Assembly: GCA_964019165.1 (NCBI GenBank)
Contig: OZ025283.1
Span: 13,008,211 to 13,072,210, forward strand
Reading direction: 5' to 3'
Origin: Mastigias papua
Lineage: Eukaryota > Cnidaria > Scyphozoa > Rhizostomeae > Mastigiidae
Length of the DNA: 64,000 bases
Shown here: positions 12,501 through 24,670 of the stretch, piece by piece
Numbering within the stretch: the first letter of the stretch is position 1
How the letters are laid out: each line of letters starts with the position of its first letter
Made by a program: the position numbers and the translations under genes
Notes under the pieces: generated by a model
What the model saw: only the letters and a program-made list of their open reading frames with translations
Told to the model about the DNA's origin: nothing
The model's database searches: none

Positions 12501-14003
12501 ATACAAATATAAAAATAACACAAAGAAAAATCTATACAACAAGCTATAGTATGTATGTAAAGTGACAACAAGAATTTCCCACTATTGCAAGAGACTAATA
12601 TCACTGTAGTGGTGGCATAGCGGTTAGATTGTCCACTTCACAACCAAGAGATTGTGGGATAAAGCCCTGGTCATACCAAAAACTTCAAAAATGGTACCCA
12701 TTGTCTCCGCATGTGGTGCTTGACAAGAAACAGGACTGGTAAAGCTATGTAGCTAACAGTGGACTAGCCCCCTGCTGCAGCTTTCATTTCACTTGCAACT
12801 GTGTAGCCTATAACTACAGCAATGGAGATAGATGCCACCCTATGCACAATTGGCATGGAAAGGAATTTGACTTTTTTTTAGCATTTTTAATATCTCTTCT
12901 ATGAAAAATTTTTACAGGTTAATGAAAATAATATTTAGTATCATAATGACAAAAGGCTTCCAGACAATTATTGCTAAGATGCTTATATCTGAAATAAGAA
13001 AGACTGAAACAAATGGAAAAATCCTACAATCAAATAACAGGGGTCCTGTTTCCATCAAATAATCTCCTTCAATAGTGGCTAATGCTCCCTTTTCAGTAAA
13101 GGGCTGTTCTCATTATTAAAATTGTAAGGGCATACTTACAAAATAAAAATTACTTTGACTGATAAAAATTACTTCTGATTGCATACAGTTAGAAAAAGCC
13201 CTTTAGACAACTCTGAAGAAGATATAACTTGGTGGCATCATGCTGGAAAACATTATATTTGGCATTTACATTGCAATATATGGTAATTACTTACTTCAAA
13301 TCAATATTTTTACAGAATGTGAAAGCAGTTTGGTCAACTGATGTGCAATCTGGGTCACAACAGCAATTTGGATCACATGAATTCTGGGTTAGGTCACATG
13401 TACATGCTGTATACAAAGAAGTCTTTCATTAGCTTCAGCAAACTTTAATGTACAACAAAACTATGAAAATTAATAATCATTAATGCTTACTAAGAATAAA
13501 TAATAAATGACAATGAAAAAACTTATCATCGCTAGAAGAGGGAGAACTGGCAGAATCACCAATCATTTAAATAATAAAGCCACTTTGTTCAATCAATTTA
13601 TTTAGGCCCAAAGAACTTAGGCATGCAATGACCCCTTTTCAGGGTTCGGCAAGGGACTGACTGTTCCTCCGAGTACCTTGGGCGTACTGCTTGTGTGGAA
13701 TGAACTCTGATTCTGTTTACATTTTGAATAAGTAATAGTAAAATACACAAGAAGATGGGCCCAAAAAGGCATATAACAATAAATAAACTAGAGACAGAAT
13801 GAACCATTTCTTATTTCTATTCATTTCTATTTTCAAATATTTAGAAAGAAACTTGAGCCAAGGATTTTAATATTTCAATAGTGTGTGGCACATAAATGAA
13901 ATAGCTTACTCGCTTGAGAACTCTGGCCTTCAGATAGGGGCAACTTGCGAACTATTAGCAACAGATAACCCCAAAACAGCATGAATGATTTGACCGAAGG
14001 CAT
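3504..14003 (-). CDS. TCTN1: Tectonic family protein, TCTN1-like (13 exons)
   Basis: Tectonics are secretory-pathway proteins of the ciliary transition zone, where they act with the MKS/B9 complex in ciliogenesis and Hedgehog signalling. Exons in coding order: 14003-13910, 13406-13314, 12485-12384, 12098-11956, 11819-11714, 10821-10703, 10210-9839, 9692-9558, 8785-8705, 6518-6409, 6133-5971, 4863-4786, 3674-3504. All splice phases agree and give about 588 residues, close to the 587 of human TCTN1. The start at 14003 gives a signal peptide (MPSVKSFMLFWGYLLLIV). An in-frame ATG at 14081 would bury it. Residues 35-52 are the family hallmark CDLTQNSCDPNCCCDPDC. Later anchors are TEKVCRNVL, SGNPGYVDG, SVKFGINMRTGC, MYGNSAV, GNPQ and VSFIDV. 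The protein ends in FFYPFV with no C-terminal membrane segment, as in TCTN1 and unlike TCTN3. Exon 7 carries a Ser/Thr/Ala-rich, low-complexity insert. The boundaries of exons 3 and 12 are the least certain; exon 12 could end at 4771, adding five residues. Confidence 0.93.
6756..7792. repeat. 49-bp satellite, about 21 copies, in tectonic intron 9
   Basis: The unit starts GGCAATGCAATCGGATACCT and continues through CTGGATGGCCTAGAGGGCAG for a total of 49 bp. Copies are nearly identical. In the right half, copies with CGAATACC/ATATGG alternate with copies carrying CGGATACC/ATAAGG, so the array there has a 98-bp dimer structure. The near-identity suggests recent expansion or homogenisation. The array lies in the intron between tectonic exons 9 and 10. 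Confidence 0.96.
7891..8470. mobile_element. Foldback/MITE-like element, nested copies
   Basis: The segment opens with TACCGTAAATCCTCGAAT and closes with the reverse complement ending TTTACGGTA near 8405. A second pair runs from 8072 to 8470. The inner parts of the two sides (about 7,950-8,060 and 8,165-8,300) are imperfect inverted copies of each other. Many G/C-run blocks of the form CTTATTCGAGGGGGG lie between. There is no coding capacity, so this is a non-autonomous foldback element with another copy inserted in or recombined with it. It sits in tectonic intron 9, right beside the 49-bp satellite. Confidence 0.8.
9285..9458. repeat. 15-bp tandem repeat, about 12 copies, in tectonic intron 8
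   Basis: The unit is TCAACTGAAGATGTA, with one copy starting ACAACT. Because 15 is a multiple of three, one plus-strand frame (repeating STEDV) and two minus-strand frames stay open. These frames are by-products of the repeat and not genes: the segment sits between well-supported tectonic exons 8 and 9. Confidence 0.9.
12603..12880 (+). mobile_element. tRNA-derived SINE in tectonic intron 2
   Basis: TGGCATAGCGG at 12613-12623 fits the RNA polymerase III A-box consensus TRGCNNAGYGG. A degraded B-box-like stretch follows about 40 bp later, then a unique body and a T-rich end near 12,875. The order fits a tRNA-related head plus SINE body. The B box has decayed, so the copy is probably old and inactive. 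I cannot assign a family. Confidence 0.65.
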
Positions 14004-14167
14004 TGTAGGTTGATAGGTGGCTGTTGAATGTACTAAGGCGAGAATGAAGCCATATTTCTGCACTTTCTCTTCGAAGAACAACCTGTTAGTATTACTTGCT
14101 GGAAAATCATGCTACATTGTTGTCATGATGAATTTGAAAACTTAGATAGCAACAACCTCTATTTGAT
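14004..14167. promoter_or_regulatory. Shared intergenic/promoter region of tectonic and XRCC4
   Basis: Only 164 bp separate the two divergent start codons (86 bp if tectonic used the ATG at 14081). No TATA box is evident near either gene. RFX-like half sites can be seen (GTTGTCATG at about 14,119 and AGCAAC at about 14,148) but not a full X-box. The placement strongly suggests a bidirectional promoter. The motif reading is tentative. Confidence 0.6.
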
Positions 14168-17100
14168 ATGGAAAATGGCAAATCGAGGTCACTTCAGTAT
14201 GGGACTTCCAAGAACTTGCTTGAGGAAGTAAATGTAACAAAGATGGAAGAAAGTTTCCTAAAGGTTGAGTCGTCGGGTAGCAATTATTATGTCAAGATAG
14301 GATATAATGATAAGCATGAAAATTTGATAAGTCTGACCGCAGTTGATGGTGCTCGAACTTGGTATGGGGAAGGTATGTCCTTTGAAAATGACAGTCTCAG
14401 CTTTGATTTTGATTTTCGAGCTAATCTTTGCTGAAGTCTTTCATCTTGGATAATAAATCGTGGAACTTGGTCGATCTATATTTATCTCTAATCTTTATTT
14501 ATCTACCGATTATGATTCCTAGATGCTTTGTTTCTTATGGGTCCTTAAAAGTCGAAAATGGGACTTAGTTCCCACTTTCAACTGCCAGTGAAGAGCTCTC
14601 ATGACTGACAGATTATTTCGTGACTGTGCTACATTAAATCTCTTGTATTTCAGTCCAAAAAATTCAATAATAAATGTGAGAATGCTAGCAATTTAAGGTA
14701 CAAAGTGATATGAAAAATGTGAATTCGTTTTTGTCACGTTTTGTTTTACATGATCAGTATCAAAAGCGGAGTTGGAAGATCAAGCAGCATCAGCTGAAAA
14801 GAGTTTTGATGAGTTTCTACTGGAGACAAAATGTGCTCTGTTAATTACAAATCCATCATCAACATGCAAACAGTTTAGTAATAGTGTAGAACTGGAAAAT
14901 GAACATCTGAAGGTAAAATATTATTGACTCATAAGATTCTAATTAGTGAATTTTTTGAAAAAGCTAATGTATATTTTGTGATGTGAACTATAAACTAAAT
15001 TCTTCAAACTTGTTGCATGTGGCAGTATCTCAGACATTAATTATGTAGGGTATCTCTTTGAAATATATAAGAGGGTAAATTAGAAAGCATGGTCATAAAA
15101 GTAAAGCCTCTTTTTGCTTAGTTCTTTATTTTATCATATCTTTTCAGTTTACTTGGAAATTGGTGCTAGATCATGGATTAAAAGTATGTTTTGTTTTTAT
15201 CACTGTTTCTTATCAACATAGATGTAGATGTAGACATATAATAGTTTTGTTACTTAAGTAGCAAAATATTAGTAAATCTCTAAATGAATAGTAGCATGAG
15301 TAATGGTATCTGTCATTATATAAAACTTTCCAAAGATATTATATTGTTTGCATAAAATCTCACCAGTTCTTTGATGCTAAATATCTGCATTTTAGTTCCA
15401 GTTGGGGACTGCTACACTCCTAGAAAGCAGAGAGAAAGATATTAAATGCTTTTTAGATTCAATAGTCTGTCAGTTTAGCAGTATGAAGGTAAACAAATGC
15501 CAGTCAATATTTGCATGTTTCTCACATTATAGATAATTGTAAGATAGATCACATTTCAATCCCCCTTGTCTAGTGTGGTAATTTTCATATTGAATTATGT
15601 CAGCCAATTATTTCACTTCTTTTTTGTAATGAGGAGCCATGCATGTCTGATTTCTAAAGCAACTGTGTATTTTTAGACCCTTCCCCCTTTGTTGGGCTTA
15701 AACTTAAATTATGTGATCTCCCTTATGATGTATAAATTTGTGAATTCCCCACACACTCTCAAGATGATTGTGTGAGACATCTGGCTCAGTGCAAAGATAA
15801 TGTAGTCTTAGCAATCCAAGTTCTACTAACTTTAGCCCTCTGTCTCCCAACTGTTCTGTAGCATTTCAAAAATGTTTATGAGGGGCATCTCTTCTTGAAA
15901 TTCTACTTATTTAGCAATTTCCATTGGAACTTTATGCATCCATTTTAATTCCTTTCCAACATTTCGTAAATAAAATTTTAAAAGTGGAGAAAGGTGGCTG
16001 AAATCTTGGCACCCACTTCCCTCTACAATGTCCAGAAGTTTTAATCTCATTATACCCTCTCCCTCCTTTGCTGATGTCATATTTGTATCACTCTGTAACA
16101 AGATCTTGTTATCCTAGAGAAATCTGTTTGAAATGAAAGTGCAAGAAAATGAGACTCAAGTGGGAATTCCCATTTGAGCTTGTCATTTCCTTGCAGTCTG
16201 ATTTATTTTTCCTAAATCCTTTTGCTTTAAGTTAGATGTCCACTTGTTAGTACTTCACAGTATTTCCTTCATTTCTTAGATTTGAGTGTTTCAAGCCTTG
16301 TCAAAACATTCAATAACCAGATAAGAAAAAGAATTTAAAGATGTTATTGTTTTTATTTTCAATACTTGTTGATGCAAGAATGTTTATTATAGGTCAATAT
16401 GCATTCATGAAGCATCATTTTTACTGGGAAACCAAACTGTTCCTCTTTTATCAATGCATATTGAAAATGAAAACAGAAAGCCTCACATAATTTCATTTCT
16501 TAATTCTGCATGTGACATAGCATCTTCAAATGACCATATCTATTGACATTCTACCTTTTTTGCAAACCAAACCTATAGGAGGAGATATCCAAACTTTCGG
16601 CAGCCAAAGAGAATTTGTTAAGTGAGAGGGAAAAGACATTGAAGGTTGGAAATGTTATATATTATGTTATGTCATATTTCATATTTAGTGTTATACTTCA
16701 CTTAATTTAAATCTTATAAGAGTAACTTTATTTGCATTGAAGGTTTATGTGCCAAGATATTTTCTGTATATTTAACTAAGTCTGTTATCTGCTGTTATCT
16801 TCCAATTGGTTCATGACAATAAAGTTATTTATTTTAGTATGTTATATGTTTATCTGCTGCAGAAACTTGAAGAATATGCAACATTAAAAGATGGACTTGA
16901 GAAGGATCTATATGGAAAGGCAAGCAATTTATATCAAAATTTTGTAGTTGACAAATAAATTTAGTAATTAATAGTCAATATATTCATGTAATACATAGAA
17001 AGAATGAAAAGCAAAATGACTGAAAGGCATTAGGATATTGTACATGGACACTGAATATGAAGTTGATTATTAACTGTTAGTGTATACATATGGTATCTGA

Positions 17101-17350
17101 AATGCAAAGCTATGGAAGCTCTTATCAGCTGAGAAGAAGTTTGCACCTTCCCTGAAAGTTTAGAGAAATTTTCTGGCCTTCTTTTTAGTATTGCAGGTAT
17201 TTAGTAAACCTCAAAAAACTCTCAGACAGTTGGTCTTTCATAACAAGAGCAGTCCCGATTAGCTTCATCTCAGCAATACTTGCTGTCATTGAAGCAGTCA
17301 TTCCTTATCTAGCCACCAAACAATTAACTTATATTAATCAATCAATCAAC

Positions 17351-17384
<34 letters not shown>

Positions 17385-20300
17385 GTAAATGTTGTGTTTT
17401 TACATATTGTTAATCTGATCCTTACCTGCCATATAGATGATATTCATAAGCAAAGCATTTTAATTAAAGTTAGAAAAAATAGACCATGCTTGTACAAATT
17501 ATAAAAAATTTGATTACATTTGCTATTTATCTTAGTTCTTGGCTGTACTAAATGAAAAAAAGGCAAAAATCAGAGAGCTGAAGCAGACATGTATGTTTAA
17601 CTTACTTTGAAGATTTGACCTCTGTGAGATTTGATTCAAATAATGTTTGCAAGAAGATATATGAAATTTTCACTTGGAAAAATGTAATAAAAACTTTCCA
17701 TTTGCTATTCTGAAAGTTAAAATGCTTGCATCTTTGCTGTGGAATTGCTTCAATTACCAGGGTAATATTTAAATCTTGTCTATTTTAGGTGAGGATCTTA
17801 AACTTGGACAGGCAGCAAGTGGAGGTTCACCAACACATAGCTATTCATTCCTTTTTTTTTATTTTTGTGTACAATGTTAGCAAGACGATTTGGGTTCCCT
17901 CAATTCTTTAGTTTCTGTCCAGGGCATACATGTTTTTTTTGTATAAGAAACAAACTTTCTCCCTTCTGCCTGGATGTTTCTTAATATTTTGTCAAATCCA
18001 GTCTTAAATGTTTCTTAAGTGTTTCTTAAAATTCTTGAAATTTCCTATAGCAACAAGGCAACTTCGAGACAAGAAATTGAAGTTTTAGTTAAAAACATTT
18101 GAGAAACAGATTTTATTTGTATTTTGTTTCCAGTTCAATTAAAAGTTTTCTTGCAAAAACAGATTTTTCATGTTTACGTTTGAAACTCAGCCTGCCTGTG
18201 TTTCTTATTTGTTTGCTTGATTTGGGCCTCATTTTTCTTATATACTTGTTTCCTATAAAAAAAACACCGTGTAGTTTCAAGAAGGCAATTTATATTTCAG
18301 TTCACATGATTGGGGCAGTCTTTTGTTATTTGCAATATACTTCATTTCATTTGTTTTCTTTGATATGCTTCTATTGTTACAATCCTATATATCTACCTCA
18401 GTCATAAGTTCATTGAGTAAGAGCCTAGTACATTAAATCGCCATAATACAGTAAAAATAACCATAATAGGTTCTTAGAGTCAAAGCACAGACAATCAGTA
18501 AACTTCTATCTGAAAGATGTAGCTTGACTTCATCCCAGATGTCTACTCTCGAAAGCTTCGATTTTCCTTCATCTCTTCCTTTTGGGACCCTACTGAAACT
18601 AGTTTTGGAGGTAGGAGAGTGCCTATTGAAGGACTTTTTGTAAGAATAGGCAGGGGATCTCTTTTTGAGATCACCTGTAACTGTTCAACTGCAGGATTTG
18701 AACCCATAACTTCATGTGTTTGAGCAACATAGCAGAAGCCAATTGCCACAACATTTCCACACTTCGATGTTATTAGCCAAACTACTTTCTATAACTATAT
18801 AATATATATTATATTGATCAAATATTATCTGACATATTATCCTTCTATTATTGTTATAATATATTGTCGTTATGATAAATAAAATATAATGTTTTGTGTG
18901 CAATTTGATTCCCCATATTTCAGAAACTGAGGAAAAAGTAGAACCACAGGCCACCCATGAAAGGTTTATTTTTTTTGAATTGTCAAACATTGTAACATAT
19001 TTCACAATATGATAAAATCATATTATCACCTGTACAACGCATATTATCACCTAAATACAAACGTATTTCAGTCCAAAATTATGCACAACGCACAACCTGA
19101 CATGTACTACTCGATCATACAAGAACAAGCCCCATGTAGGTCACCAAAGGTTGTGTACGGCTATTTTACCGAACAATATGATCTCTCCTCAATCACTCAT
19201 TCATGACGTCTAAATCAGATGATAGATATGACACTTATAAGTACACAATAAGTCGCAACTTTGAAACCAGTGTTGCAATATCAGTTGAAAATACGTCTGG
19301 TATTTATTTAGCTCAATGACTTAAGCACGTCACTCGCACGACATTTTTCAGCTCTGAAGATGAAGATGATACCGACAAGGAAGAAGAAAAAGTAAGTCTT
19401 ATGAAAAAAAACTTCAACTGCAGAATATCCTGTATTATTTCTTGCTTGCCTGCTTTGCATTTGATGGGATTTCTAGAACTATCAAAAACTTCATAGAGTA
19501 GGAATGTCAAATTTGTTTTGGTCATTCTTCGAAGTGATTTTCTCTTCATATATCAGTTATCGACATCCTGCATTTTCAAGTGTTCACTTACTGTGGAAGT
19601 AGAGTGTTTTCCCTCTACTCCTAGACTGCAAACCACAAGGAACCAATGAATTATGGGTAGTAGCAAGGTTATGATGTCACCGTATACGTTTACGAGCGCC
19701 CATACTTAGAAAATATAAAAAGGCTTTACAAAAGTATCAATTTCACGATGATTTTAAAAGTATGGGATAATGGCGAGCGACAAGACACTGGTTACGTGTG
19801 TGTGGACGAAAGACGAAAATTTATACAACGAAAGTATTCTTGTACAAATGTAAACAGTGCTGGATCCACTGACTGTTTCAAAAGAGATTTGCCAATTACC
19901 TATATATTAGTTCTTAGAACCTTCGACCTTATGTCAAAATGCCGACTAGTCTACTTTAGCAAGAAATTTACCCCCTCCCCCCGCACGCACCCAAAAAATG
20001 GTCACTGTACCATTCATGCTGTTGAAAGGAAAGTAATCAGTTTAATTTACGATTTACAGCGATCTACTCAGAGTAAAACGCGAGCAAATCGTCGAGAAAT
20101 GCCGCAGATAATAGGAGCAGATCAAGAAGATGAGGAAGAAGTAACTGTAGCCTCAAAAAGGTTTGTCGTATTCGCCGTAATCCATTTCGTTCGCAAACTT
20201 TATGATAGGATAGTAAATCATACCACCATTATCACTTTTAGGTAGAGGCGCCGCCTTAAAAGTTAAGAGGATTCTGTTCTGTAGGCTACTTTTATGTGTC

Positions 20301-22895
20301 ACGCCTATGACCACTCCCAACATTCTACTCAAGTTCTTCTAAATGCATGCAAAATTATAAAAGTGAAGAGTACTTGATGTAAATATGCATGACGCTGAAA
20401 TAATGGTGAATTGATGCTACCGAGTTGGAAATTCACCTGATTGGCATTCGTTAGTTGGAAAGGGTGCTGAGCCTCCCAAACACTGTTTTCATTCTTATAT
20501 AGGAAGTAAGCCCCCGAGTCCCCCTCTACGTTAATCCTACTTGCAGGTCTTACAAATTCAGATAGTATTAAAGGACTTTGCAAGCAAATTGCAAAGCAAC
20601 ATGATACGTTGCACTACGAGACAACAAATACAAGTTGTTAAAAGTTGTCAAATTTAACCAAATGTAACGAATCTTATAGGATGAGGAACTTTTAATTGGG
20701 ATTCACGAACACATTTTTCATTCTGACAAATCTCTACGCGCATCTGCTTCCTGTTTTGAATGGTCGTTGTCCGTATGAATTGAATGGATTGTAAACCATT
20801 TGATACTGGACATGTAATCCCGTCATTTCCAATGTAAAAATCCATGCAGGTGTCTCTTATTTTGATTGAGCAAATCACTTCGTGCAAAGAAATAATCGTT
20901 ATATCTTTTAATTGAACATGTGATACTCTTGACTCACACAAAAGGATGAGTTGGTTTTTCTTTTGAATATTCCAGAAGTGCTCTTTTCCATAAAGATAAA
21001 TACCTGGGTGAATATTTCAGTACTTGTAATCACTGCCACTGAAATCGAGGGAATCCCAAATGTTGAACGAATTTGATGTTTAAAACTGAATCTGATTATA
21101 AAGCCGACGTTTACAGAATTCCAAATATCCATTCTGCACAACTCATGCATCGTTTTATAAGATACTTATAAACATAAATAATTTTATGGAGGCAACAATT
21201 CGTAATCTTTCGTTTTTATCTTTTCATAGGATGACCTTAATTAATCAACAAGCATAACTTGAAAGAAATTTACTAATATATTTGTATATTTCAAGCTGAG
21301 CGAAATAATGCATAGAAAAGACCAGCACTAGGGAGCCTGTCATTTTGAAATAACCCTTTTCCTTGTTTCAACGTGCTGAGGAAACAACCCATGGCCCCCA
21401 CCCTCCTCCCCCCCCCCGACGTCATCGGATTTAAGTTATAAAAAAACGTGATGAGGTAGTTTCAGTAATAGGGCTGCAGGATCTTAACATTAATCTCATC
21501 CCAACATACCCTTCCTATCACAGTTATGTACGTAATGTTTTTGGAGAATCCACTGAAGGCATTGATTGGTTTGCATTAGGCTAGTAAAGATGATGAATTT
21601 ATTTCTCAGTGGATAGAGAAATTGCCCATACGAACCCTGTTAAATATCGGGCTAAAAGGAACCTACATAATTTGTACCACCATATACGTATGTATAAGTG
21701 GAGAATTTGAAAGAGATAGGGCCTTTTCCCGTATGTGTTTTGTACTAGAATATATGAATGATTCGCTGAGTGGAGACATAGAAATGAAGTGAAGTTGTAA
21801 TTTGTCAGAAAAAGAAAAACTAAGTAGAGTAATATATTGAATAATTCGATAAATAACGCATGAGTTAGTGAATGAGCGAACAGGGTGTGATGGGGAATTG
21901 TAGAGGAATAAGGCAGGTTGAGTTATAGGTTTTTAAATGAATGCATTATATTGTGAACAACACACAGATACACGAAAGAACGAACGAATGAAGTAATAAA
22001 AGGATTAATGGACGCTGTAGTTCAGTGAGGTAATGAAAGGACAAAGGCTGCAAAACTGGAAATATTGACGAATTAGTCAATGAAAGAATGAAACAATGAA
22101 TGAAATACAGCAAAGTAGAGGCATTAATGAATGGGGGTTTTAGCACTATAATTTGATCAAGCAATAGATAAAATTGGCTGGTTTACCCACAAGTCATGTA
22201 TTGTTCTTGTTTTAATTACAGGAAGCGAGCAAAAAGAAAAAAGAGCACGAGTAGAGGGACAGTTTTACCGCGCACAGTGTCTCTGCCGAGGCCATTAAAA
22301 AAGCAGCAATCTGGAAGCATCAGTTCGTAAGTAAAACGATTCTCTAAACCAGCAGAATGCTCAGAGAGGCAAAACTAAGACCAATGCGACCCTTTCACGC
22401 GCGTATCGCTAAAACATATCTATAGCTGATCACTATGATGCCTGGAAGGGGTGGCAAGGAATACTAAGATAAACAGTTTGAACACAATATCACATTTGTT
22501 GAGAAGAAAGTCAAATAGCACAATGAGATACACATGGTTTTGCCAAATGTGTTATCAAATTGCCATCGTAATGTCACTCTGTTATTTCATTCTTTTGGCA
22601 GACTCAGTATGTTTACATGTTCTCAACAGAACATTAGTGCTATCAAAAACTTAGGCCAAAATTCTGCAAATGATTTGACATACATATATACTTTGGCAAA
22701 GGTTTACTACAGGGTTGGTAGTTTACTGCCAGAATGTCTGGCATAACAGATTATGTATTTGCTTTACTGAGGGCAAAAAAACTATGAACTTTTCACTTTC
22801 TATAAACGAACTGTATATTTCATCATATCCTTTTTAGGCCATCACCTTTAGATCAGTCATCTGAAAACCTTGACAAGCTTCTGGACAATCTTTGA
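14168..22895 (+). CDS. XRCC4: DNA repair protein XRCC4 (13 exons)
   Basis: XRCC4 is the scaffold that binds and stabilises DNA ligase IV in non-homologous end joining and forms filaments with XLF. Exons: 14168-14372, 14758-14912, 15148-15183, 15396-15488, 16579-16644, 16863-16919, 17536-17590, 17789-17824, 18924-18963, 19352-19391, 20060-20160, 22222-22326, 22838-22895. Phases agree throughout and give 348 residues (human 336). The N-terminal head includes WYGEV and FQLGTATLLES. A heptad-rich coiled coil follows, with the ligase IV-binding stretch EKDLYGKFLAVLNEKKAKI matching human YKRFILVLNEKKTKI. After it come an acidic Ser segment (ESSEDEDDTDKEEE) like the CK2/PNKP site, a basic nuclear signal (KRKRAKRKK) across exons 11-12, and the conserved tail SENLDKLLDNL. 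Intron 6 uses a GC donor (AAG|GCAAGC). The donor of exon 8 (GTTCAC) is weak, so that boundary is the least sure. The gene is convergent with TMEM101. Confidence 0.95.
17333..17384. repeat. AATC tetranucleotide microsatellite in XRCC4 intron 6
   Basis: About 12 copies of AATC, with a few AACC variants. This is ordinary intronic simple repeat. Confidence 0.9.
18541..18757 (-). mobile_element. tRNA-derived SINE in XRCC4 intron 8
   Basis: Read on the minus strand, TGGCAATTGG (18748-18739) matches an A box. GGTTCAAATCC (18704-18694) is an exact B-box match, about 35 bp further on. A unique body follows to about 18,541. A-box-to-B-box spacing is tRNA-like. The B box is much better preserved than in the SINE near 12.6 kb and the body differs, so the two appear to be different families. 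It lies antisense in an XRCC4 intron. Confidence 0.7.
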
Positions 22896-23648
22896 GATGG
22901 ACAGATAGGGACATTTTTGATATGGATGGATTGACAGATTTCTTTATGCTCCAATGCTGATAAATATTGATTTCTTTTTCATAGTATTGAATAATATTTA
23001 AACAATTTCTGCCTTGCATAATACACTTGATTTTCTGTTCTTTGAGACTGTCCTCCTGCATAGTTATCCTACAATACTTGAAGAAGACTATACTTTAGAG
23101 TTTTGATATGAGAAGCAGCAGCAGCATTCCAAATAGTGGACATGTTTTTCAAGTGAATTTTTGGGACAAAAATATATGCCATGTGGTGGTTGCATGTCAG
23201 AATTAGACACTGACTATTTGTTGAGATTAGTCCTCCATGCTCACCACAACAACTTTGCCAAATTGAACATACTATATTTAAGCATTGAATAAGTGGGATG
23301 ATGTGAATAGATGGGAGTTGGAAAATTTTTTAGAAAAAATAATTGGGGGCTGGAGCAAATGGGGGTGGGGTCATGAAATAGATCACATGGATTCTGTGAG
23401 GCACAACTTGGGAAGACTGACTAACCATATGTTGCCAACAAAAAGCAAAGAGAAGAAAGTTATGGTCATAGTGTACGTCATTATTAAATAAACCTCTGGT
23501 TGGTCTTCAAGTAAATGAAAATGGTCTCGTGGAAGAAATGAAAGCTAACTTCCCCTATGGAATCAATACTGAAGAGTCATGATAAAAAATTGGAAAACTT
23601 CTGCTTTCTATTTTATAATTCTGCTTCAAGGTAAGCTACTTCCATTCT

Positions 23649-24670
23649 CTACTTTATATTTCCTCTAACTAGTAACAATGTAACAATAACACATGCATGT
23701 TTTGATGCTATTGTCATTACAGCCCATTTTGGAATATGGGCTGTTCTCCACCACCATGTTGTGTCTGTGTCAACAAATAAAGTCACAACAAACAGCAGCC
23801 ATGCAAGAATCTTTGAAAAATAAAATACCTCATAGCTACCATATATACAGATACCTGTGGCAATAAATAAAGCTAATAGCAAATAGGTAGTGAAGATGCC
23901 ACCTGGTAGATGAGAGATATGAGCCTTCATTTCAGTCACACTGTTCCACAAAATTGCTGCATAAATGAAGGAATAAATACCAAGCAATTGAATTCCAGTT
24001 TGAAGTAGTCTCCTGTTCCTTTCGACACCTCTTTCAAAATTTGCTAAACCACCAGCAACAAGTAGATAGCATCCAATAATTGCACCATTTCTGGAAATAT
24101 TTCTCACCTAGTTGTAAAAGTAAGATAATCTATAAATAAAACAATATATTAACTGGTATGTAAATAAAAACATATTTATATATCAAATAGCTTTAATATA
24201 AATTAGCTTTAAAAGCATTTTACGCCACATGCAAACTGAGGCATGGCGTCCGCACCCAGGCAATGAAGCTACCATAGGCCTACCATGTTATAATAGTTCC
24301 ATTCCAGTCGTTCGTTGTCTCACTCAAAAGCAGCTAGTTATCTTACCAAAACAGTCTCCTTTCTATTCTTATCCAAGTATTCCTCTACAGATAAAACGGC
24401 ATACTGGGCAGCAGTTACCAATGCAAATAGTCTTTTTGTTCCGAATAAGTTAAACGACATTGCAGTCGCAGAGACAAAGAAAACACCCAAGTGGATCTGC
24501 GATAGAGTGAGCTTCCTCTTCTCAACCGACAGATTCGTCCTGAAAGATTCTGCAGTTGAAAGCATAAGCAATATGGCTGACGCGTATGGAAACCGTGTAA
24601 GCAAGAAAGCTGCACTTTTGTAAGTTGTCTCAAGAAATTTAGCTTTGATATCCTTCGTTACGTCCGCCAT
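23649..24670 (-). CDS. TMEM101: Transmembrane protein 101 (two exons)
   Basis: TMEM101 is a conserved multi-pass membrane protein. Its molecular role is not settled, though overexpression has been linked to NF-kappaB activation. Exon 1 runs 24670-24347 (ATG to TTG|GTAAGA) and exon 2 runs 24107-23649 (CTAG|GTGAGA to stop), joined in phase 0 to give 260 residues against 257 in human. The junction reads VRNISRNGAIIGCYLLVAGG, matching VRMYSRTVAIIGGF in the human protein. HLPGG is shared, and LLQTGIQLLGIY corresponds to human SLQSTGQVFLGIY. About eight hydrophobic segments can be seen, including one from residue 19, several around residues 58-95 and several in exon 2. There is no cleavable signal peptide. 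The gene is convergent with XRCC4, whose stop lies 753 bp away. Confidence 0.92.

Noticed and set aside
19748..20245. 165-codon plus-strand ORF
   Set aside because: Only 20060-20160 of it is coding, as XRCC4 exon 11, bounded by a clear acceptor and donor. The rest is intron in the same frame.
24229..24623. Plus-strand ORFs of 74 and 102 codons
   Set aside because: They are antisense shadows of TMEM101 exon 1.
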